A stretch of DNA of 64,000 bases from Paramoeba atlantica. Lineage: Eukaryota; Discosea. The stretch covers positions 372,001 through 436,000 of the forward strand of contig CDRNVI010000164.1 of assembly GCA_977017575.1 (NCBI GenBank). The letters run 5' to 3'. This document shows positions 23,674-33,066 of the stretch, piece by piece. Each line of letters opens with the position of its first letter. Within the stretch, counting starts at the first letter, position 1. Below the pieces are notes generated by a model. It saw only the letters and a program-made list of their open reading frames with translations, had not been told where the DNA came from and did no database searches. The position numbers were made by a program, and so were the translations under genes.

Positions 23674-25020
23674 ATGGCAACGATTGAAGAAACTCCCCAT
23701 GAAATCAAAGAAACTTCCGAAGTAATCCTTGAAGAAATTTCACCCTCAGACCCACCACCTCATGGTGTTGGAATCCGAGAAGAAGAAGAAAGAGGGGTGG
23801 TTGGTGCTGATGAACAAGAATCGGGGGCTCGTTCTCATCACGGGTTGGTTGGTGAAGAAAAAAAGATTCCTGAGTGGCCTTCAGTTCTTCGAGATGGTTG
23901 GGTGACCTATATCAAACGGAGTCTCGATGAAATTTTTCTCTCTTCCAAATTGAATGTTCTTTTGATTTTTGTTCCGATCTCGATATTATGTCAAATTATT
24001 CCTTGGACGAGTGATCAACAACAGAAAGATGTTGTTCTCTTTACATTCTCACTTCTTGCTCTATGTCCTTTGGCAGAAAGGATTAGTTTTGTGACGGAAG
24101 ATCTCGCAAAATATACGAATGATACAATTGGTGGTTTGATGAATGCATCAATGGGAAATGTACCAGAGCTGATTATGAGTTGTGTGGCGTTGCAGAAAGG
24201 GAAATTAAGAGTTGTCCAACTCTCTTTATTGGGGTCAATTCTATCAAATTTGCTTTTAGTTTTGGGGACAGCTTTTGCTCTCGGAGGAACAAGATTAAAA
24301 ACTCAACAATATAACAAGAGTGCAGCAACAACAAATTCAGCAATTCTCCTCTTGATGGTATTTGCTTTGTTGATGCCTTCCTCTTTGGATGCGACGAATA
24401 CTGCTGTGAGTGAAGAAGATATGATTATTTTATCTCGAACAGTGTCAGCGATGTTATTGATTGTTTATGGTGGATTAATTTATTATCAACTCAAAACTCA
24501 CACCCATCTCTTTGAAGGTGTTGAAGATGATGAGGATGAACCTCCTGTCCTTGGTGTTTGGGGAGCCGTCTTCTGGATGGGAGTTTCGGCTCTTTTAATT
24601 GCTCTTTTAAGTGAATTTGCCATTGGAGCTATCGAAGGAGCAGCAAAGAAGACAAAGATGTCTCAATTTTTTATCGCTGCAATTCTTCTCCCAATTGTCG
24701 GAAATGCTGCGGAGCATGCTTCTGCGATTATTTTTGCCCTTCGAAATCGAATGGAGATCAGTCTCGGGGTTGCTGTTGGTTCTTCAGCACAAATTTCTAT
24801 GTTCGTCATCCCCCTTCTTGTTCTCCTCGCTTGGCCCTTTGGACAGCCTCTCTCCCTCGATTTTCATGTCTTTGAAACCGTTGTTGTTGCTATGACTGTC
24901 ATCGTGGTGGGTTTTGTTATTCAGCACGGAGAATCTGACTGGCTCAAAGGTGTTGTCCTCCTCACAGCTTATTTAATTACTGGAATTTCATTTTGGTATC
25001 ACATTGATATTGGCCAATAA
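23674..25020 (+). CDS. CAX-type Ca2+/H+ exchanger
   Basis: Intronless, 448 residues. An acidic cytosolic N-terminus of about 75 residues precedes 11 hydrophobic segments, with an acidic loop (VEDDEDEPP) between the two halves. Each half has a CAX repeat: GNVPELIMSCVALQKG and GNAAEHASAIIFALRN, whose Asn and Glu form the ion pathway. Such exchangers load Ca2+ or Mn2+ into acidic vacuoles or acidocalcisomes using the proton gradient. A long regulatory N-terminus can be autoinhibitory in plant CAX; here this is inference. The stop codon TAA overlaps an AATAAA hexamer. Confidence 0.95.
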   Translation: MATIEETPHEIKETSEVILEEISPSDPPPHGVGIREEEERGVVGADEQESGARSHHGLVGEEKKIPEWPSVLRDGWVTYIKRSLDEIFLSSKLNVLLIFVPISILCQIIPWTSDQQQKDVVLFTFSLLALCPLAERISFVTEDLAKYTNDTIGGLMNASMGNVPELIMSCVALQKGKLRVVQLSLLGSILSNLLLVLGTAFALGGTRLKTQQYNKSAATTNSAILLLMVFALLMPSSLDATNTAVSEEDMIILSRTVSAMLLIVYGGLIYYQLKTHTHLFEGVEDDEDEPPVLGVWGAVFWMGVSALLIALLSEFAIGAIEGAAKKTKMSQFFIAAILLPIVGNAAEHASAIIFALRNRMEISLGVAVGSSAQISMFVIPLLVLLAWPFGQPLSLDFHVFETVVVAMTVIVVGFVIQHGESDWLKGVVLLTAYLITGISFWYHIDIGQ

Positions 25021-25176
25021 ACTGCTCAATAGAAAGAAATTCCCCACCCACCCCCCCCCACACACAACACCATCCCCACCCATTAAATCTCTTTTCTTCG
25101 AATAGACAATCATCGGAGAGGGAAGGAATCTTTTTTGTTTTCACACATTAAATCTCAGTTTTTTCAAATCGCGTTT

Positions 25177-25806
25177 TTACCAATCAAAAACAAGAGTAAA
25201 TGGTCCATCACTTGCAAAATTCAATCCTTGCCGGTTTCCGTAGGTCCCAAATGCTAATAGCCGTCTTGTTATATTCTCTTTTTGACCATCTTCAAATTCA
25301 AATCCATTGCATTCTCGGATTGATAAACTCGAAGAAGGTGGCCATGATTGAATGAGTCCCCCTTGTTCATTCGAAACCTGTTGTGTTTCACCCCGAATCG
25401 TCGCCATTGGTGGTAACCCTTTCCCAAGAGAAGATATAAAATTTTCCCACATAATTTGACCAGTTTCTTTGTCGATCTGTTGGTGGTGTTGGAGGGACTT
25501 TCCTTTCAATTTCCCAGCAATACTAGCTTGTGGTATCACCAATAGATCGCAATTTGAGGATTGAATATTCACAGGTTTTGTTGCAGTTGCTGCTGTCCCA
25601 TCTCCCGCGAACTCTCGATATATCTTGGATGTGAGGATTTCTTTCGCTGCTTGTTCGACAATCTTTTCCGAGATTCCTTTGAAAAAACAAACGTAAATAA
25701 TTATTCCTGGACCAATTCGAACATAGCGACTTTGGTTATCAACAAGTAATTCTGCAGAGCGACAATGTTGAAGAACCACTCGAAGACTTTTTCCTGACGC
25801 TGCCAT
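25177..25806 (-). CDS. DTD2: D-aminoacyl-tRNA deacylase, DTD2/ATD type
   Basis: Intronless, 209 residues (human DTD2/ATD is 168). Motifs: GPGIIIYVCFFKG, LLVIPQASIAGKLKG, FGTYGNRQGL and the C-terminal DGPFT. The PQAS and DGPFT pair corresponds to the active-site loops of the DTD fold in their ATD form rather than the SQFTL/NxGPVT of canonical DTD. The family removes wrongly attached amino acids (ATD: L-Ala from tRNA-Thr) in trans. Extra length lies in one loop before FGTYGNRQ. The ATG at 25806 was chosen because family similarity begins just after. It is convergent with CAX (156 bp, C-rich spacer). Confidence 0.87.
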   Translation of the reverse strand: MAASGKSLRVVLQHCRSAELLVDNQSRYVRIGPGIIIYVCFFKGISEKIVEQAAKEILTSKIYREFAGDGTAATATKPVNIQSSNCDLLVIPQASIAGKLKGKSLQHHQQIDKETGQIMWENFISSLGKGLPPMATIRGETQQVSNEQGGLIQSWPPSSSLSIRECNGFEFEDGQKENITRRLLAFGTYGNRQGLNFASDGPFTLVFDW

Positions 25807-25907
25807 GGAGTGTTCCCGGCTGCTGAGCAAAAAACCCTGATATTTTTTTCAGAAGAACGAACAAAAAGGAAGAAGAAAGAGAAGAATTAAAAGGTGAAAG
25901 AAGAGAA

Positions 25908-26220
25908 GACTTTTCGAACAAATATCAAAGAAATTATGAAAGAAAAACACATAACAACAAGATATGATGTTCAGTTCGAGAATTGAATCTTCGCATCATG
26001 CGGCACAAAAAACCTCACACAAAAAAAAGGTATTGCACTAGACTCTTGGATGCGTTTTGAAAGAGAAAAGAAAAAGAAAAAGAAAAACACCAGAGAAAGG
26101 AGCACTCACAGAAGACGCGGAAAGAGAAAAGGAAAAGAGAGACGAAAGAGAGAAAAAAGAGAGGGACGACAACGAAAAAAAAAAAAAGAGAAAAAGAAAA
26201 AGAAAAAGAAACCAAAAGAA
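25908..26220. repeat. tandem repeat unit A
   Basis: Begins GACTTTTCGAACAAATATC. It contains GTTCGAGAATTGAATCTTCG followed by a GCATCATGC hairpin and GGTATTGCACTAGAC, then about 150 bp of A/G-rich sequence with GAGCACTCACAGAAGACG. Unit B repeats the same order at a period of about 313-315 bp. Confidence 0.9.
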
Positions 26221-26543
26221 GACTTTTCGAACAAATATCAAAGAAATTATGAAAGAAAAACACACACAACAACAAGATATGATGTTCAGTTCGAGAATTG
26301 AATCTTCGCATCATGCGGCACAAAAAACCTCACACAAAAAAAAGGTATTGCACTAGACTCTTGGATGCGTTTTGAAAGAGAAAAGAAAAAGAAAAGAAAA
26401 AAGAAAAAGAAAAATACCAGAGAAAGGAGCACTCACAGAAGACGCGGAAAGAGAAAAGGAAAAGAGAGACGAAAGAGAGGAAGGGACGACAAAACGAAAA
26501 AAAAAAAAAAAAAAAAGAGAAAAAGAAAAAGAAACCAAAAGAA
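26221..26543. repeat. tandem repeat unit B
   Basis: Direct copy of unit A, nearly identical in its non-purine-rich half. Differences are a CACACA expansion and length changes in A/G runs. Both units end in AAACCAAAAGAAGACTTTT, marking the exchange point. The high identity suggests a recent duplication. Confidence 0.9.
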
Positions 26544-26804
26544 GACTTTTTTAGGCAAAAAAAAATCAGACAAAAACACCGCACTACTTTGAAGGGTTTT
26601 CGTTCCCCCGCCAAGTTGTCTTTTCGTCTTTTCACACCTCCAACACCCACTTGACAGATTTTTTTTGTGCCAACTCGCACTGGCACTTCTTACTTTTTTT
26701 CTTCGAAAAGGAGACAAACTTTTCTTTTGATAGAACTGTTTTTTTTTTTGGTGAGTGGGCCCCCACATAACCCCTTTTTTTCATGAGAATTTTTCTCTAT
26801 TGAA

Positions 26805-29402
26805 ATGGTTTGTGGTGCTGGTTCTTCAAAAATGAATTCAGTTTCGGATCAACAAAAAATGGACGAGGGAAACCTTGAAACAAGGACAACGAAGGAAGAA
26901 GAAATCCTTCCTGATGAGCAAGCGAAAACAAATTTTGCTTTAAGTGAGATTTTAACGACTCTCAACTCTTCCGAGTCGAAAGATCATTGGAGTTCAGTTC
27001 TTTTGGAGTTGAAGAACTTTCTCTCCTCTTCCTCGAATTCGGGGGCAAATTACAAATCTTTTTTCTCCAAAGGAGGTCTTCGAACAATAAGTAAGCTTCT
27101 TCGAGAAAGTGTTTCTCAGAGAAATGGTGAATGGATTGATCGGATTCTCGATATTTTGGATCCTCTTCCAATCAATTCCTCTCTTCTCTCGAGTTGTTCA
27201 ATCGGAAGGGATATAAAGAAATTTTCTCTAATTCGCGATCTTTCTCAAGCGGTCCGGTTTGAAACCATCTTCTTGAAATGGAAAAAAATTGTCTCTTCAG
27301 AGGCAAAACCCAAGGGAAAGTTATCATCAACATCCCCCAAAAAAGAAAAACTCTCTTCGAGTGATGAAAGAAATATTCAACCTTCGTTTATGAAAGAAGA
27401 ATCTCTTGAACAACCTGCTTCAACTCCATCGACTCAACAACAGCAGCAACAACAACCACTCCAATCGTCTGCTGAGGTAAAAATCGTCGCGAATAATGAC
27501 TTTGGAAGACCCAAGAAACAAAAGAAAGTTCCAGACACATCACCAAGGAAGATTGTTGCAAATTCAGATTTTGGTAGAAAAAAGAGAAAGAGACCGATTC
27601 CTGATTCGACTCAGAACGTGACCTCGTCGCCGCCGACCCAACCAACGGTGTCGTCCCAACCAACGCTGACCCTGCCGAGCCAGCCAGCAACCCAGCAGCC
27701 TCCCCCAGCAGTCACAACAACAGTAACAACACCGATGGAGTGTACTACCCCCAACTCTCCCCCAACATCACCCCAAGAAATCTCTCCCAAAGCGAAAGAT
27801 GATGTCATAGCCCCCTCTTCTCCTCCCCAACTCCCCCCCACAGCCCAACAACCACCGGTCGCCTTTCAACCCACTCCTGCCTTTCAACCTGCCGGACCTT
27901 CCACTTCCACTTCCCTGTCTGAGAACCAAGAAACTTTGGACCAACTCCCTCCTTCTCCTCCCATAAAGAGAGCTCGATCCGTTCCTCCTGTTAGTGGAGT
28001 ACAACTGATTGATGAAATCCCAGAATCTCCCCCTCGTGTCTCATTGAGTCCACCCGTACCTTCTCGGAAGAGATTCCCTGATGATGTTGTGACTCAACAA
28101 CAACAGAGCGCTCCTCTCACCAAGAGAAAGAAGAAGAATTTATCTGTCACTTGGGCTCCTCATCTTGAGTCTATCAGATACATCGAAGGGAGAAAACGTC
28201 CAAAGGTTTGTCTTTTTTTTTATTATTGTTTCAAATCTTCTCATCGAGTGTACCCACTCTGATTCTCTCTTATCTTTTTATGTTATATATATAGCTCTTT
28301 TTGGGAGAACCAGTGATGGGGCAATCGAATTCAAAACCGCGCCAACCTTTCGGAATGCAAACACCACAGTCATCTCCAACAACAGAAGCAATGATTTTAA
28401 ATTTTGCGAAACTCGAGTGGGATCGAGTGTCAGAGACATGGAAGAAAAATAAACTTGACCAAAGACCTTCCCAACAATGGTCCCAACCAGTACCTTGGCT
28501 CGTTCTTCCAGTCATTCCTCCGGATAGTCAAGAGACATTGATCCAAAAAGCTCGAGAACTTTTAATTGAGTCACATCCTCCCAATCCTTTGATTCATAGT
28601 CCACATGAAGCACCACAAGAAGGTTTCTTTTCTTTTCTTTACTTTTTTTTTTTCTTTTGCGAAGCTTAAAAGAAAAAGAGACTGAGCCATCCTTTTATTT
28701 TAGGTTTTGAACCCCCTACTCGAGTTTTGTACGATTCTTTTGAAAATGTAAGAAACTTTTTCTTTTCCTTTTCTCTTTCCACAAACAAATATGAATTTAA
28801 AATTTTTTCTCTTACTCTCACAGACCGAAAAACCCGGCCCGCAAACTCCAGTTTTTTACAAAGACGAACCACACCAGAACCAACCGCCACAGGAATTCAA
28901 TTCTGCGCCTCACCAACCACAAGAATCGACATCATATCGTCCTTTCCAAGAACCACAGTTTGGTCCCCCGCATTTTCCACACCAATCTCTCCCACCAAAC
29001 GAACCAAATGTTGCTCATCTTCCCAATTTCGGAGAATCTGGGGAGAATCAGATGGGGAGGAATGGTCCTCCTCCTCCACATCATCTCCCTCCCCCTTCAC
29101 GAGAGCAATCCTTTCAACAATCCTTCCAACAAACACGTCCGCCTTTTGTTGATGATAGCAACCCTCCCCATGATCCTCCCCCAAATTGGCGAGAACGAGA
29201 AAACGAAAGAGAGGGTGGTTCGTTAAGACGAAGTCACGAAAAGAAAAAGAGAGATCGACCACCTCCAGGAGGAGGAGGAAGAGGGGGTGAAGGTCGTAAG
29301 AAAAAGAAGAATATTCCTTGTCGATTTTTTGCGACAAACTCTTGTACTCGAGGAGATAATTGTCTCTTTATTCATGATGAATCAAGGAGAGAAAAAAGGT
29401 GA
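26805..29402 (+). CDS. PPP1R10: PNUTS-like PP1 nuclear targeting subunit
   Basis: Four exons: 26805-28205, 28295-28622, 28704-28747, 28824-29402; 783 residues. An N-terminal helical domain (residues about 40-165: SSNSGANYKSFFSKGGLRTISKLL onward, quoted in part) fits the TFIIS/LW domain. A long Pro/Ser/Gln-rich disordered part follows. NLSVTWAPHLESIRYIE then matches the PP1-docking T-V-T-W of PNUTS. PVPWLVLPVIPPDSQE aligns with the conserved stretch after it. A C-terminal CCCH zinc finger (CRFFATNSCTRGDNCLFIH) closes the protein. This order is that of PNUTS, which holds PP1 on chromatin/RNA polymerase II for termination. A later in-frame ATG (MNSVSDQ) is an alternative start. Confidence 0.86.
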
Positions 29403-29564
29403 CACAACTCTTTGTTGAGGGGAGAGAGTTTTTTTTAATGATGTGTAAATATTATTAATAAGACAAGAAAAGAAATCCTATTTTTAACAGTGTTATCTTT
29501 TCTTCTCCCTTTTTCGCCGTTTTCTTCTCTTTTGACGTTTTTGTTGTTGTTGGATCAGAAGAAT

Positions 29565-31209
29565 TTAAAACCAAAGACTGGTTAATCTTCTCCGCCCTGA
29601 AATTGCGAGAGGGTGCGATCGTCCAAGAGAGTCGAACATCTTTGAATAGAGCGAGTCAACTTTTCATCAACAAAAAAAAGAAATAAAGAAAACTTTAAGA
29701 AAAAGAAACCTTCAATAAGTATTCTTTCGCCGCATCTTCATTCCAATGTTTATCTTTCTGTTGTGTGTGTTAGAAGAAAAAAGAAAGGAAAGAAAAGTTC
29801 AGGAGAAAAATGAAAAATGAAAAAAAAAACCTTAATAATCTCAATCAAGTGTTCTAATGCATCATCATGACGATTGAGAGAAACATAAATTTGACTGAGT
29901 TCAAATTTTTCTTGAAGTTTGGTTGGATCCCCAGAAACAATTTTCTCTAGTTCCTCTCTCCGGTCAGAAGAAACATCAAGATCCCCTAATTCACAAGAAA
30001 GGATTGCTGACTTGACTGAAGGAAGGTCTAAACACTTCTCATATCGAGATTTGAGGTTACTCACCAGTTGATTTGCTGCTGCTTTGTTCCCCTGATCATA
30101 AAAAAATGAGTCTCATCGCCCCTTCTAATGAGTCTCATCTCTAAAAAAGCAGTTTTTGGGGATCATACCTGATGAAGGAGACATTGAATCAAACCAGCAG
30201 TCGATCGAGCACCGAATGGATCATTTTCTTTATCATGACTTTCGACCACCTGTGAAAAGAGCATTGCCGCATCTAAAATTCTTCTTATTAACTCTCTCTT
30301 TTTGTGTTGTGTGACTGAACTCCTCAAATATTTGAAAGCAAACCTTCCATCTCGCCACTCAATAATTTCTGTTCAGCTTCTTCCAAAACCTGTTCCATAT
30401 TCCCACTTGATTGTCCTCCTTTAATTGCTTGAAGAAATTCTTGGTATCTTAGGACAAAAAAAGGTGATGAACGAAAAAAGAATGAAAAAAAAGAAGGAAA
30501 TGAGAAATACAAACTGCTTTTCAGGAGGGACTCCAACAAAAGAGGAGAGTAATTTTCCCTTTTGGAAAGCGAAAACTGCTGGAATTGACTGAATTCTCAG
30601 AGAACCAGCAAGTTGTTGCTCTTTATCTACATCTAATGTACCGAATTTCACACCTGCAAGGATGATTGATGAATATTTTTTGGTTTGAATAGAAAAGAAA
30701 ACTCATTTTGCTGAAACCTGGGATTTTGCGAATGTCACCTTCGATCTTTGGACGTAATTGCTTACAAGGCCCACACCAATCTGCTGTGCAATAAACAATT
30801 GTTGGTTCTTTCCCTTCAACTGCTTCCCTAAGATTAATCGGGGTGATCTGAAGAGAAGTTAGAGAAATTCCCCATCAACAAACAACGAAAGAGAGAGGAA
30901 AGGAACCTCAAAAACTCTGTCATCTTCAGGGGTTGATTGAGTTGCAAAAGAGCATCTTTGGGGACCCACTTGAGAGAAGGAGGAAATGGGAGAGACCTCT
31001 CCAGAAAAGAGACTTTTGTTGGAAGAATGATTTTGCACAGTCGACGACAAGCAGATTCGACGGGTAGCGAAGCTGTTCGAAAGAGAAGAGAAAGACTTAG
31101 AACGCAAGCAGTTTGTTTGGGATCGAACAATTGAAGGTTTGAAAGAATTGATCAGACTCCTCGAATTGAGGATGAGTCGTGAGAAACTCACGCCAGATCG
31201 ACACAACAT
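29565..31209 (-). CDS. mitochondrial thioredoxin-TPR protein (CnoX/YbbN-like)
   Basis: Eight exons: 30907-31209, 30718-30847, 30515-30653, 30344-30447, 30169-30272, 29831-30091, 29710-29757, 29565-29639; 387 residues. The first about 95 residues are rich in Arg and Ser without acids (MLCRSGVSFSRLILNSRS), a mitochondrial presequence. A thioredoxin domain follows with an intact WCGPC (residues 125-129) and cis-Pro IQSIPAVFAF. The remainder is helical with TPR-like repeats, ending SLGRSHPLAISGRRRLTSL. This layout matches bacterial YbbN/CnoX chaperedoxins, which hold unfolded, oxidation-prone proteins for GroEL. An active CGPC motif would allow thiol exchange. It is divergent from the coiled-coil gene, with 211 bp between ATGs. 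Confidence 0.82.
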
Positions 31210-31420
31210 GGCTCAAAAAGAAAAGAACGGCAAACAAAAAATTCCTCGAACAAAAAAATTAAAGAAAAAATTGGGGCGCTATTTTAAACCCACTGTTTCT
31301 TTTTATGTTTATTTTTCGGTGTGTGCGTGTGTGTTGTAAACTCGTTCTTGGTCGTTTGGGGAACAAGGTGTGTTTTTTGCTTTTCTTTTTTCTTTTTATT
31401 CTTTTGTTTTCAAAAAAAAA

Positions 31421-33065
31421 ATGGATCTTATGGATCTGGATAACTCTTCAAACTTGGAACTCTATCAAGCATTTTCAAAAGTAAGAACCACTGCCAAGGT
31501 TCTGGTTTGTTTCTGTCAGAACCTCCAGGTAAATCTTCCTCTTGGTGAGTGTGATCATTACCTTTTTGACTGGACCATTTAAATTGGTAGCCAACCAAAT
31601 CAAACGAACTCTCTCAAGAAAAAGAAGAGAAAAAGAGCGATCTCTTTTTGGAATCTGCTGTTGGGGATCTCACACACGAAACAAAGGTGGCAAACAAAAT
31701 TCTGAAAAAATGGAAAATGGAAAATGGAAAATGTGAACAACGAAAACAAAATGAACTCAACCTCTTTTTCTTAGACAATCTCCGAGCTTCGATTTGAGAT
31801 CACGAACACCAAACAACAATTGAATGAGTGTCAAATCGAAAAAGGATCGCTCAAACAGATTATCCAAAAGCACCGAGAAGCAGCGATGAGTTGGAAGGTC
31901 CTGATACAGTGCTGTTTTTAGTGACCAAACAAACTTTGACACTGTAAGAATAGTTGGAAGAAATAGAGCTCCGAAAACAGCTTCAATCGTTTGAAGAACA
32001 AAAATTCAAATGGCAAGAGGAATCCGAGATTTCAAAAGAAATGATCACCCTCTTTGAAAGGGGGTTGAAAATAGTTCAAGCACAGGTTTTTGATTTCATT
32101 TAAAAAAAAAAAACGCTGCAGTGCTGTGATTGTATCAAAATTTCTTTCGATAATCGAAGACGTACTCATCACGAGTTTGTGTTCAGACAGAGGAAATGCA
32201 TTTGGTGAAACAAAACCTGGAAGAAGAAGGTTTGTGATTTGGAGGGGGATGTGAAAAAAAAGGGAAATAGGGTGATTCTGACCTTCATTGGGGGATAGTT
32301 CGTCAATTAAAATCTACACATCAACAAATCTTGGACCAGCACGCGATATTAAAGGGTTCGATTTGCCAAAAAACCTCTCAGTTTCTTGGTTGGGAATGAA
32401 TTTTTTCTCCACTCTCACACCAGACACCGCAAAATCCCAAAGAGAGATCATCCAGAAATTGCAAGGAGTTGAAGCAAATCAGATCAAGCAAATTTTCTGC
32501 GTGGAAGCCCACGCTGCTGATTTGTCTGAAAGACTTCAAAGACAAACAGAAGAACTTCAAGAGGTCTGTGGACGAGAAAAGGAATGTGTTAAAATTGGAG
32601 GAATTCCTCATCCTGATCTATTCCATTTCTCCTCAACAGGAAAAAAAAATCCGCCAACAAAACCAGACTTTACATGAACAAAATGGAAAAGAAAAAGAGG
32701 TTCTTTTCATATTGTCAGAGGATTAAGTCAAAAAAAAAAGGAATGGTTCTAAGCCGGTGGGTGTCGGACAGGATTTGCTCGAAAAAATTCTATCCCTCGA
32801 AGGCATGTTGCTCCAAGCACAGGAGCTTATCTCAGCCCAGAGAGAGAGAATACTACAACTACAACTTGAACCATCATCACCAAAAAACGGAGAAATAGCC
32901 GATCAAGAAGAAAAAGATCCTCAGAAAAATGAAATTGGGAAAGATGAATTCGCTTCAGAGAGTAATATTACTGATGATTCTTCCATTCACAACAAGGATT
33001 CACTCATTGTCGATAATGCAGCATCAGACAATTTAGAACAGGTTTTCAAAATTTTTGAGATATAA
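31421..33065 (+). CDS. coiled-coil protein of unknown function
   Basis: Nine exons: 31421-31528, 31591-31686, 31775-31897, 31954-32085, 32187-32229, 32299-32355, 32424-32563, 32640-32699, 32754-33065; 356 residues. Nearly all of residues 1-290 is heptad-like and rich in Glu, Gln and Lys (for example LEEIELRKQLQSFEEQKFKW, RQTEELQE). An acidic, Ser/Asp-rich tail follows. There is no catalytic motif, membrane segment or targeting signal, and I do not recognise a family. A structural or tethering role is possible. Its stop (33063-33065) is one base from the stop of the convergent CLK gene. Confidence 0.8.
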
Positions 33066-33066
33066 A

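Larger units (their letters stand above)
25807..26804. other. large intergenic region holding a duplicated 0.3-kb unit
   Basis: 998 bp between the divergent DTD2-type and PNUTS-like genes, the longest gene-free stretch here. Most of it is two tandem copies of a purine-rich unit (25908-26543). The last 250 bp before the PNUTS-like ATG are unique. No convincing coding exon or known RNA was recognised. Confidence 0.6.

Noticed and set aside
26050-26770. Lys/Arg-rich and Phe-rich open frames across the 0.3-kb repeats
   Set aside because: Low-complexity products of A/G runs that change with homopolymer length between the two copies; no sign of coding constraint.
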